A stretch of DNA of 64,000 nucleotides from Phoronis australis (taxonomy: Eukaryota > Phoronida > Phoronidae). The DNA lies in assembly GCA_002633005.1 (NCBI GenBank), contig NMRA01000054.1, forward strand, positions 85,006 through 149,005, read 5' to 3'. The first letter of the stretch is position 1. Every line of letters begins with the position of its first letter. The translations under genes and the position numbers were made by a program. The notes beneath the pieces are model-generated. The model saw nothing but the letters and a program-made list of their open reading frames with translations, was not told where the DNA came from and ran no database searches. Positions 51,174 to 61,500 of this stretch are shown here, piece after piece.

Positions 51174-51410
51174 TGTCAAGAATGACTTCTTGATTATTTT
51201 ATCTATTCTGAGAATTGTGCCTTATTTGGGCCCACCTACATGTTTAATACTATTGGTTAGTTTAACTCCTCCTACTCGTACCACGTGATTACTACACGTG
51301 GCTGCATGACTGTATTATTATATTGTAGTTTCTGTGCAAATAAAATCAGTTGTTCTTTTAACCTTACACGAACCAGTTATCACTTTTGCTCTACCAATTC
51401 ATTCCACACA
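51174..51410 (+). repeat. 3' LTR, full length
   Basis: Starts TGTCAAG after a purine-rich GGCGGCGGAG tract and ends CACACA. It contains AAATAAAA at about 51340, a possible polyadenylation signal. Confidence 0.8.
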
Positions 51411-52599
51411 GGTTTGAAAGCTGTGGCAATGTCAACCCTTTTTAAGTGAAACTTAATTTTGTTCCAGATTTCGTGGGTTGATATGCTCGGTGAAAAGCCC
51501 AGTCGAGTTCCTCCGTCTGTTCCCGTGAATTAGCCCTGAAATCTAATGCACAAATAACCCAAGTTTGTGGATCACAGGGTGGTTTGAGTCGAACTGAAGG
51601 CAGTGGTCCTCATGGCTGGGTTTACTGTAGACTGTGGTTGAGAACCTCCCCTCTTGAAGCTAACGAGACAGTGTAGGAAATGTAGGAGTGAGTTGTCCTT
51701 GCTGTATTCTTGTGTAAACTTAATGTTGGGGTCTGTCTGATTGATGAAATGCAAAAATTTTCTCAACTCTGATTTCTTGAGCATTACGAATGTGTCATCG
51801 ACGTCCCTCAAAACTTGGAAGAGTACCATGTCGTAGCTCTCCAGAGCTTTCCGTTAAAGTTCTCCATATGGGAGCACAACCGTGAAGTTGTAAGTAATTG
51901 CTCATTGAAAGAGAAGTAATCAGTCTTGAGACACGTAGTTTACATAATATTATCAACTGACAGGGTGATCCTGTCAGATAGAACGAGTACCATCCAGATG
52001 TAGGGCTCTCTTCACACAGACCAGATTATCAACTGGAGGGACGCTACTAAACATAGCACAGACATCGTATGAAGTAACACTTCAGTCTTATTCAACGGTA
52101 AAGTTTCTAATCTTACTCACAAGTGTTCAGTATGTGATGTTCTGTATTACTAACAATAAGGTGGCCGGGAGATGATACTAACGATATTTCTGGATAAGTT
52201 GTAAGACACGTACCCTATCGCAGTTAACAATAGATCTAACAGGAATAGGTTCCGGTCGATAAATCTTTGATAAACCATAGAAAGCGGGTATATCGTGGGT
52301 TCAGTAGGTCTAAATTTAGAGGTGTCAGAGATGGTACCTGATTTATGCAATACACCGATAATGTTCATAGACTTCTTCCTGAAGCTTAGTGTAGGGTTGT
52401 AAGTCACGTTTTGACACTTTTTGGCTCAATAAGAAGGTTGCCATATTTTACATGTCCACTGGGAACTACGACAGAATAACCTATATATGCCCCAAACTAG
52501 GGGTTATTCGCATATTGGAATACAGGGCTAATAATGTTCCCAATTTACATGAACAGACTGCTAAGGAGCTTGAGTACAATAGAAAAAAGTTGAGTAGAT

Positions 52600-53075
52600 G
52601 TGGTTTCCCACCTTGTTCTTTTCCCAGAGTCAATCACCCAAGTAGTCTTCAATGTCTATTAAACGTACACAAAACATCAGGTTTACTAACCCCTCCATAT
52701 CCGGGGTCTCGGACAGAATTAAGTTTCACTTGAGAAGGTTTGACATTGCCACGGCTTTCAACCTCATCAATTCTCTCAGGAGCCAAACTGGTCCGGGTGA
52801 AAGACAAGGTTCTTCAATGAGGTTCATGACATTAATTATGTGTACCTGAAACCATTTTACATCGTGAGGAAAACTGGCTCAAACGTGGATGAATCCACAT
52901 ACGAACGGGTTGAATGCCCCTCCTTGAATCAACAAGGCGGATCAAGATTCCAACTTTACAAGACGAACGCCACCTAGGCATTAGCTAGTGAAAGTCCTCT
53001 CGCGATGAGGACGCAACGTCGCTCAGTTGAAATGTAAGTCCAGTATTGAGTTTTAGTTCCTTTCTATATTTATCG
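52600..53075 (+). mobile_element. Second Penelope-like fragment, opposite orientation
   Basis: Its reverse complement matches 49260-49696 plus 51411-51480 without the LTR insertion (GAGCGACGTTGCGTC, CATTCAACC, TTTGAGCCAGTTTT, CTTGTCTTTCACCCGGACC, GGCAATGTCAAACCTT). The plus reading has SDRIKFHLRRFDIATAF and SQTGPGERQ. It therefore shows the empty target site of the BEL/Pao insertion. Confidence 0.7.
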
Positions 53076-53295
53076 ACTGGATGTCTAATATTCACCAATT
53101 GATTCCAAATGGGGATCATTTAACACCATTTTCGATACAATTGGGATCTTGCGTACGCACGAAAACCCTCGTATGACTGCAAGATATCACTTCGCATGTG
53201 CAGGTTGGCAGCACTGCATTGTCTTTATGAGACTACGCAGCTTTGCCGCTCCAGTTAAATCGAAAGTATACGATCTTCTATTTGACGTTATTCAG

Positions 53296-55974
53296 CAGAG
53301 GCGGATCTACGGGGGGGGTTCAGGGGGTTTAAACCCCCCCTTGGGCCAGGACCCAAAATTAAAAAAAAACAAAAACGTCGTCACCAAAACAAAAACGACA
53401 CCACCAGCGTGTGTAAACCCCAAGTAAACCAACTTGGAAAAAAATGAGGGGGGGGGGGTTCACTCTGAAAAAAATAAATTTTTGAATTGCAAATTGCTGT
53501 TATGAAAATCAACGCATTTTGAGTCTTCGTGGATCATCGGCAAAACGCGCGGAGATCAATTGTGGGCGCGCTTCCGTCGACACTTCTGAAGTTGCCAAGC
53601 ATTTTAGATGGATTCACCGCTGAAAGAGCAGCTCTATAGCTGATTTCTTTAGATAACTAGCTTCTTTACTCTAAGATATAATTTGATTTGATTAGGGGAA
53701 ATACTGTGGTGCCGCAACCCTGATATTCAGGCAAATTGACGTGCAACGTTTTTACCTCATCTGTCATTCCATTATACCCTACACGTTTGTAACTCGAATT
53801 TGACTGGTGTATAGTAAAGTTGTCTTGCGCAATACATACAGTGTAGCCTACATGTACATGTAGTATTTTTGAAAAGAACTCGTTTTCCGAAGAATTACTA
53901 TTGTCGCGGGCGCCGTGGTCTGGTCGCGGAACCGTTTGAAGATGCACTCTAACAAGCTATGTCTATACAAAAAATGACCAAGGGGGCACTCACATTGACA
54001 AAGTGACCGCATTCGCGAACAGTGTACAGTACCAGAAATTGCGGGGAGGCTGTATTTTTACAGCAAAGTCTTGAGGGACTCGTGCGATGTTCAATAGGCC
54101 TCCTAAGGAGCTCTAGTTCCGACCTCAATACCTACCGTCTTTCTACCTGCAATAAGCACCACTGCTGTCTTCTATACTGGCAATTTCCGCAGAAATTCCC
54201 ACCCGATGAAACGCCCATGACCATGGGCATTTATTTGATGTTAGTACTTGGGGTTTCAAGCGTTCAGACATTGGGACGTTTATTCCGAAAATGGCAAGAG
54301 ATGCAAATAGGTCCTGGGATACATCGACTAGGTTTGAAGTAGTTCATGATGAACGGATCAAATTTAGTTGCGCATGTAAGTCTTTTGAATGGACTTGGCA
54401 ACCTCAGGGGGTTTCATAGTGCCAATTGAGCTGCCAAACGACATTGTAGAGGCTTACAAGCTCATTGACACAGCAGTTGACGAAGTGCAAGCGTTGGGAA
54501 CAAACATCAAAGATGCCTGGGTAGAATGGTTCCAAGACGAGCAAACCATTGGATCCCGCGATATACAGATTCCTCGGCAGTCCAGACAACAGCAGAATAG
54601 GACTAACGTTCCTGGATACATACCCACGTAATAAGATATAATTCTACACAGTTTGTACATAATGTCGGTTTTTATGCTTGTATACAATGAAAACGAAATA
54701 GAAATTATTTTTGGTCATGCCAAATTTACCCAATACAGCAGAGGGTCTACGAGTGCACAAAAACTGATTCTGGTTTGTATTTCCACTTGGCTCTGTCTGC
54801 TTCATATCCAAAATTAATTTCACGTAGTGCGTAGTTAAATTTGTACTCAATACTTGTTTCTTCCAGTGAGTATTACAGAACGGTGCGAAAACCCTTCCTA
54901 GACAACCTCTCGCAGCAGTTGACGACCAAATGTATAAAATACACGTACATGTATGAGCAACCACTGGGAATTTAAAAGTGTCTAGAGAGAGGTTTTCAAT
55001 TCAAAAGTTTTTGCATAGTACGCTTTAGGTCTCGCGAACTAGTCTTGTGATGTTTTTTTACCAAAGTGTGCTTTGTAAAACTATTCATCTCAGCCAGAAC
55101 TGTTTGGTCCCGCGACAGATCGACTATTTTTCTAGGGATAATAAGCACAGGTGTACTTTTGGTCTCGTGATGGACCAGGCGTTTTTGTGTACTCTCAGTG
55201 TACATCTGGTCCCTCTGCGAACTGGTCCTGATTATCTTTTCACCACGATGTACAGAATGTTTTGGTTTCGTGAAACTGTTTTCATATGATTCGTTTCCAA
55301 ATACATTTGACGTTTTTCAATTGTTGTCAACGTGATTCAGCTTAATAAAGTGATACTTAATTGTTTATTGTCGCTTTTAGTAATATACTATGTGTTGAGA
55401 GCACCATCGTTTGCCAGTTTTTCTCATAACGAGACAGAACACATGTTTATTTCGAGACTAACAGTACAGGTCTTTGTTCTTAAACAACTTGAGGCTGCTG
55501 TTACGCGATCATCTGATATTCAATTTTTTACTCCCCGTCGGTGCTTCTTATGCTCTTGAATATTTGGTAGTTGGCTAAACCCACACACACACCACACCTT
55601 TTCATATACGACTTTTCGCATGCTAAAAAGGTGTGTATAAGCAGATGTTCCAACAAAAATTTTTGCTGGTGGCGCGACTCATACCCAGATGTGCACAAAT
55701 ATGGTTTCACGAAACTTATGAGCCACGTTCATGCGACGAAATCGAGAAGGATTTTAAATTATCTTAAGAAAAACTCAAGAGACATGTTAAGTGCCAGAAA
55801 CTTACCAGGATGCATGGAAATTTCACTATTTGGCTACAAAAACAAAAAATTGTTTTACACGGAGGGGGGGAAACCCCCCCTCCCGACCCCCCCCCCTCTC
55901 GGCGCCACGCGCCCAGGATTCGACCTTTGCGGGAATCCTAAACCCCCCCCTTACTGAAAACGTAGATCCGCCCC
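53296..55974 (+). mobile_element. 2.7-kb hAT-like transposon remnant with 5-bp duplications
   Basis: The ends CAGAGGCGGATCTACG and CGTAGATCCGCCCCTG are inverted (15 of 16), with poly-G/C runs inside each. TTCAG flanks both sides directly. Inside, the plus frame 54389-54631 ends QIPRQSRQQQNRTNVP, resembling the 'PRxxxRQxxRxNVP' segment of hAT-type transposases. Terminal C-A-G and G-rich ends fit hAT (YARNG). A further open frame at 55571-55957 (FTKLMSHVHATKSRR) runs into the right end. Confidence 0.6.
54389..54631 (+). pseudogene. hAT-type transposase fragment
   Basis: Contains ELPNDIVEAYKLIDTAVDEV and IPRQSRQQQNRTNVPG, then a TAA. The second segment resembles the conserved stretch before the C-terminal region of hAT/'52 kDa repressor'-like transposases. 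It is isolated and truncated; identification rests on this one motif. Confidence 0.4.
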
Positions 55975-56269
55975 TGTTCAGTGACATTAGAATGTTAAAA
56001 TATCAACGGAATTTGATTCTCAACAGTTAACAGTCCTATATTTTCGTCATTTAGACCGCAAAAAAGTACAGTCTTAAGCCTACTCCGTAACAGGCAAACT
56101 TTCAGTCTTATCTTAGACCGTTGGTCTTAAGTTAGATCGATTTTAGTCTAAATTAAGACAAAAAAGCTTCATCGAAAGAGCCACATTTACATTCCGCCAA
56201 GTGATCGTGTATTCAAAGAAAATTTCCACATATGTCTAGAGCACATTTTCTTGTAAAAATATTGAAGAG

Positions 56270-56490
56270 TATAGTTTGGTAGCAGCCCTTCGTTTACACA
56301 AACTTTGTTGAAAATACGACTGAACTTTTTGTTTGAAAGCTTGTTGCTGATTCGCTCGTAGTATCAAAACAATCTCCTCTCTTCAGGTGTGCAGCTATGT
56401 AGTCAAACACCGAGAGACGTAACAAACAAACAAATTAAAACACAAGCTATATTTCGAGATCGTGTGCCTCATCATCGGGCACTACGAGCG
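56270..56490 (-). repeat. Solo Penelope-type terminal repeat with hammerhead-like core
   Basis: Matches both ends of 13861-15195 (TGGTAGCAGCCCTTCGTTTA, CAAACTTTGTTGAAAA, AACAATCTCCT on plus). The hammerhead-like core on minus is CCGATGA (56478-56472), GAG...CTC, GAAA (56455-56452). Confidence 0.55.
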
Positions 56491-56734
56491 AATCAGTATC
56501 AAGTATTCAAACAAAAAGCTTAATCCTATTTTCAACGAAATATTGAGCACTACAGCTTTTACTTGTTTTAAAAGAAACCTGTTCAATCGCAAAGTATTTA
56601 CCGCAATAATGTCCGATTCAAACGGTTCCCGCGTCGATATGTTACTGCTAAAAACGTCAACGGAGTTTTGAAGTTGTTGTTTTGGTTTGAATTTTTTTTT
56701 CAGACAGCATAACAAAAATAAGATTCTCGAATAT

Positions 56735-56790
56735 CATTACCATTATTATTATATTATTATTATTAGTATTAGTATTATTATTCACTGCTT
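56735..56790. repeat. (ATT)n microsatellite
   Basis: Imperfect ATT/AGT trinucleotides, 3' of the disordered-protein gene. Confidence 0.85.
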
Positions 56791-56951
56791 CATACAATAA
56801 GTAAGGCATAAATAATTTCCAAATTACAGTTTTGTTGTTCCGCAAAGTTATCTCCCCAATCTATGAACTGTAAGGTACTCCGTGCTATTTTTTAATGAAA
56901 ATGAAACTAGATGTGTTCATTGTTATCAAAATCGTAATGTAATTTGAATGA

Positions 56952-59917
56952 TCAACTGCTCCCGCCGCTGGAGTCTACACCGTAAAATTCGTCGGCACGA
57001 ACAAAGTCTTCCAGGCCAGTCTGGCGCACCACGGTAGTAGAACTTGAAGACGACGCAGTCCTTTCAACAACAGTTTGCGACTGGGTTCGGCGATCGTCTT
57101 CTCCGACACTGGATATTCGGTTCATGTAGTCCGTTCCATGTAGCGAGTCTAAGAAGACTTGATATGTGGTGTTGTCGTTTGGATCCAAGTCATCGCTTAC
57201 CTCGCGCAGGGACAGATTCTGTACTGATGGTGAAGTGTCTCCCGAAATTGTTTCCATAATGAGTTCCCTTGTTTTTTCGGGTTCGGGAAAATTTGACAAA
57301 TTGAAATCTCCAACAATAGCAGTACTAAGGGCTTCACCTTGTTGAATTACCTCTAGTTGACTGTGGGGTTGCGTATTCTGCAACTTCCCTCGAATAGTCC
57401 CAGTGCTGACCGTGGCGTTGTCTCCGGTTACCCACCACGGCTGACTACCAGCAATTGTCGACGGGGTAAAGGATGGCTCGGCAGTTAGTGTGTAGAAATC
57501 CTTTAGTGACTCGGCACTTCTGGACGTTATAACAGGCGTAGAAGAAGCATCTGACAGCACGCTGTCAATGTCAGCCAACAATTCCAAGTCTGGATCTACA
57601 CTAGGCAGGACCGGTGAAGCACGAGCTTTGTCTGCATCCGCGAGTCGTTTTGCTAAGAACGACTTCTTCATGTTAATCGAAGACTTTGATTTAACACTTT
57701 GGGAATGTTGCGATACAGGACTTCTATCTCGCACGTCCGTTTTCGTTTTTTCTTCGCCATTCTTACTATTCGCCTTCATTGAAAGCGTAGCATAGTTACC
57801 TCTGCCGCACTCTCTGTCAGTGTAGTAATCGTCGGCTGGAATCTGTCTCGTCAGTTCCGAAGAAAATGTAACAGACTTAGTGGATTCCCCTTTGGAGTTT
57901 TTCTTTTTCGACCGTCGTGGTGCTGGAGCCTCGCGGAAATGATTTTTGTCTCCACTTGACATGCCGACAGACATAACCGAGTTGGGTGTATAGGAGCCAC
58001 TGCCTAGTGAAACCTCGGATGCACTTGTCATCGGTATTTCAACTCGGCGGGTGGACGACAAAGCTAGGGATTTGCTTGTTAATTGACTTCCCATTTGCGT
58101 TTTTTCAGGTACAACAGGCTTATTTGTTTGGTCTACCTTTGTGTCAAGCGGATCGTCAAACCACGTCATTAAGTCATCACGGGCAATAGCAGATGAATTG
58201 CGTGAGGATTGGCTATCTGTCGACTGTCCGTCGAATAAGGCATCGCCATCACATTGAGGCCTGCTCTGGATTGAATCCGATACAGTCCTGGTCGTAGCCT
58301 TGACAGATATTGACGGCGAATCTTCTGTCTGCGGCAATCGCAGTGTCTTAATGCATGCTTGCATTTCTTGAACGAGAGCTCGGTACGCCGAATTACCGGA
58401 GTGTTTCGCCTGTGTTTGCTCACACGAATTGGCCTGATTTTGGTTTTTTCTCGTTTTGTATGCTGCAGAAAGTTTCTTTGAATTTTTTGCATGAGCCAAA
58501 ATTTTCCCCGATACATTTTTCGACTCAACCCCATGCGCTGATTTAAGTGGTGGTGCGCTGTTTTCTCGTTTCCGCCTTGCGCACCTCAGCTCCACAGGGG
58601 CTGACTTTTCAAATTTACCAATGAGAGAAGATATACTGTTTTGGGAACCAGAAGCAGATGCTTCAGTGGCACTTGATGATGTTGATCGCAAGTCACTGAT
58701 CGGAGAGAGATCTGTTCCGTCTCCAATGCGATAGCGATTGTTTTGGTTTTCATTCACTGCAGTTGGTTCGCTGCTACGGGACTCGATTTTCGCCATTCTC
58801 TGAGGAGTTCTTTTTTGACACATTGCAGGCGCAACTATTTCGCGAGTTGTTTGCGTTTCCGCAGGAACGTTGTCAAAGACTATATCGTTGTCACCTCGTT
58901 CCAATCCTGTCATTTCACCAGAAAAGTCCAACTTGGTGCGAACGCCTTTGCGAGACGCATATGCTTTGGACATATTAGTTACATTCACAGGACTTGCCTT
59001 CTCTGATTCCAGTGATTCCAAACGAAATGTGCGTGGCTTAAGTGTCGTGCTACTTTCTTGATGGTTTTCAAGCTGCTCAAAAAGACTTAATCTGGCTGAT
59101 GGTGCCGGTTTTGGCGGTGTTACTTGCTCATCTGCGGAGCTCACTTCGTCTTCGCTGGCCGGTGCTTTTGCCTTTCTGTACGCTTTGACGATAGGCGAAT
59201 GTAAGTCCGCGCGACCCCGAGGACTATGCCATGCGCCTGTAGGGGGTTTTGTCCTGAGGTCGAAGTCAGAATGGTCCTCTCTGTGTTGGTAATATAACCG
59301 TGGTGCACTCTTGAACGTGTACTTAGAGATAGGTCCAGTCTCAGGGTAACTGTCAACTTCCGCTTCTATTTGCTCCGTAAAGAGGCAATTTGTGGGTACG
59401 TTTTCAGCGTATGTTTGGATACCAGGTATGACAGAGGATTTTTTGATACCCTGTGTTTGATTCCCCTGCGGGAGCTGTCCTTGGTCGTCGGGAAAACTCG
59501 AAGAAAGACGCTGATTTGCTCTTCGAGAACCAAAAGGCGGCGTGCTCTTCATATTTTGGTTTGCAACAGCGCTCACCACAGCCGAGGTTTTAGCATCTCG
59601 AGTTGCGTCGCTGTCACGAGGCGCAGGTGACACGACACACGTTTCAGTCGACGACGTGGCACACTGAGCATTACAATTGGCGGTATAATTCAATATTCGC
59701 ACAGGGGTTCCCTGCGTGGATTCGCTAGTCACTTTGAACGTGGACACATCTGTCTCGTCACTACCTGTCCGCTGATTTTGACTCTTGTTCTCGGTTTCGC
59801 CACTAGGTTGGGCCGGTGGAGGCGGGGGAGCATCCAATTTCTTTGTGTCGGCATTGGCATCTTGAACAAGTTGATGGACATCTTTCTGCACAGACCTTAT
59901 TTTGCTGAAAATGCTTC
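56952..59917 (-). CDS. Terminal exon of the disordered protein (988 codons)
   Basis: A single uninterrupted frame, far longer than chance allows at this base composition, opening directly after a TTTTAG acceptor. The in-frame codons upstream of the acceptor (MCVL) are intronic. An ATTAAA variant polyadenylation signal lies ~57 nt past the stop on the minus strand. Confidence 0.85.
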
Positions 59918-60234
59918 CTAAAACACACAACGGGATATTGCAACATCAAATATGAGGTTCTCAGAAAATTACGATTACTCGGTCGCCACTTATAAGTATG
60001 CTTAAAAGCATACATGTAATTCACGCCGATAAATTATTTGTGCCTCGTGTACATGAAATACGAAGGCGAAGTACATGTATAAAAAATTTATCGCTGGGCA
60101 ATAACGTTCTGAGGAAGCTGCATTGAAACATAAACTACGTTAGGCACTGTCACAAAAAGATGCATTACCTATTTCTTTCACTGTCTCCTTGACCTCCGTA
60201 TCTCCTGTTAAATTTTTCTTTGGGCTTTCAATGT
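56952..60234 (-). CDS. Large intrinsically disordered protein, C-terminal part (5' partial)
   Basis: Two exons: 60234-60169 (66 nt, phase 1-1) and 59917-56952 (2966 nt, ending TGA). Acceptors are CCTGTTTTTCAG and TTGTGTGTTTTAG; donor is ATAG|GTAATG. The join reads VKETVKEI-G-SIFSKIRSVQ in frame. The ~1010 visible residues are rich in Ser, Thr, Asp, Glu, Lys and Gln, with no folded domain, transmembrane segment or signal. Landmarks are a polyproline run (PPPPPAQP) ~35 residues into the exon, PRLYYQHREDHSDFDLR, SLFEQLENHQES, the Lys-rich KKKNSKGESTKSVTFSSEL, KKSFLAKRLADADKARASP, LELLADIDSVLSDASS and an acidic/aromatic end LEDFVRADEFYG. A cytoskeletal or scaffold role is possible, but I recognise no family. 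Confidence 0.8.
60169..60234 (-). CDS. Penultimate exon of the disordered protein
   Basis: 66 nt, phase 1-1, peptide DIESPKKNLTGDTEVKETVK then EI. Symmetric phase would allow exon skipping without frameshift. Confidence 0.65.
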
Positions 60235-60692
60235 CTGAAAAACAGGCGGATGTTACGAGATAATTCATCGTCAAAGCGAGGGGAGGCTATAATATTCCGG
60301 CAGACGGGGGTCTCACTATTGACATTGTGCTTCTCGTTTTGTGTATAAAGGAAGATGGGATAATTTTTCGTTTCAAATTCTGCTGCAAACTCATAACTTT
60401 ACTTCGTGTAATAACATAAATGTTTAGTAAATGATTAACCATTACACTAACGATTCTTAAACGTGGAAGACTTGAGAATAATGGGGGAGGCTCCTGTGGA
60501 TCCTGTGATACATTCCGTGGACGCGAGAATCTTGCGAAAACTCAATACATCAAGAGATATCCCCATATATTACAGGCGAAATACGTGATCGCGTACAGTA
60601 CGCTACCTCCGCGGGAGGAATTCTGCGTCTACAGAGCTCATAGCTGATGTTGCCATAAGACAACTGTAACGTTTATACTCTGTCGTGTACAT

Positions 60693-60930
60693 CATGCGCG
60701 CACCCAAGGGAGCTCGGGGGGCTCCTTCGAGCCCCCCCCCCATTTGGCGAAGTGGGCAAAAAGGTCCGCCTCGGAGAGACAAAAAGTCCGAGAAAATAAG
60801 CCATAAGTCCATTAAACAGGCGCAAACACGCAATTCACAATTTTAGTTCGCCCGCTTTTTTGTTACCAAAAGGTCCACAAAGTCAGGAATTCGAGCCCCC
60901 CCCCCATATTGAAGGCTGGGTGCGCGCATG
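60693..60930 (+). mobile_element. GC-ended MITE, copy 2 (intact ends)
   Basis: The 14-bp perfect TIRs CATGCGCGCACCCA / TGGGTGCGCGCATG bound 238 bp. It is homologous to 12472-12742. Flanks GTGTACAT and GTGTATGT could be a decayed duplication. Confidence 0.75.
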
Positions 60931-61440
60931 GTGTATGTCTCCGTTGTACTTATTCTCATTATCGAAAACTGTCCCTTGTGTTACTGCTAACTTATTTACG
61001 TCTTAATCCGACATAAGTTAACGTCACATGGAAAATGGGATTTATTTTTTCATATATTATAATGTTCAACTTCGCCGGGTCTGTTTAGTACTTTGTTGGC
61101 TGAAAACAAAAGTACATAAAATCTGAACGCTCTCTATTCGTGTTCTGGTTCAAGTTGCGAAGCTACCGAACCGGATGACGCAAACGCGGCTTAAGTATGA
61201 CGCCATTCTGATCAAGCGCGTTCTTGATTCGTCATACCCTGCCGATAGATGGCTCCCAACGGACTGTAACAGTTCAGTTGCGAAACGTTTGACATAAACT
61301 TCACTATCTTACTTCAATGCATATTAAGTCAGACGTGCAGTACGAAGAGCGAAACTACAAAAGTCAACTATTTGCAGAAGTTTTTGTCGTTTAGTTCTTG
61401 CTATTCATTAGAATAGTAAAGAGCATACAAATGCGTCTCT

Positions 61441-61500
61441 AAAGTAAAATAGTACAAAGTAAAACGATGGGAGTCGTTTTACTTTATACTAATTTACTCT
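61441..61500. repeat. Short hairpin, 27-bp arms
   Basis: AGTAAAATAGTACAAAGTAA and its partner TTACTTTATACTAATTTACT are inverted with about three mismatches over 27 bp, around a 5-6-nt loop. Confidence 0.65.

Larger units (their letters stand above)
49694..51410 (+). mobile_element. BEL/Pao LTR retrotransposon remnant
   Basis: It starts TGTCAAG and ends CCACACA (TG...CA), with the 5-bp direct duplication GGTTT on both sides (49689-49693 and 51411-51415). The 3' LTR is 51174-51410 (237 bp). The 5' LTR matches only for its first ~137 bp (49694-49830), so a deletion removed its end and the gag region. Internal protein is BEL/Pao protease-to-RT: IDILIGADFYWTIVCDHVIR, FGYMISGP, DIEKAFLNV, TKFLWLSNP, LRFSSVLFGSSSSPFILN. 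Stops and frameshifts from about 50490. Confidence 0.85.
49260..52450 (-). mobile_element. Penelope-like retroelement, interrupted by an LTR element
   Basis: Read on minus. RT fragments at 52407-52150 (FRPTEPTIYPLSMVYQRF, AIGYVSYNLSRNIVSI) and 51829-51572 (DVDDTFVMLKKSELRKFLHF, DPNIKFTQEYSKDNSLLHFL) contain the catalytic VDD. After the inserted BEL/Pao element, the GIY-YIG-side C-terminus continues at 49699-49478 (CGRTRDALISTWMEPRSLS, VKTAGHSFDTSDVRILDRE) to about 49260. Frameshifts and stops are present; inactive. Confidence 0.75.

Noticed and set aside
53149-53427. Plus frame as a host gene
   Set aside because: It runs into the hAT-like terminal repeat at 53296 and has no domain.
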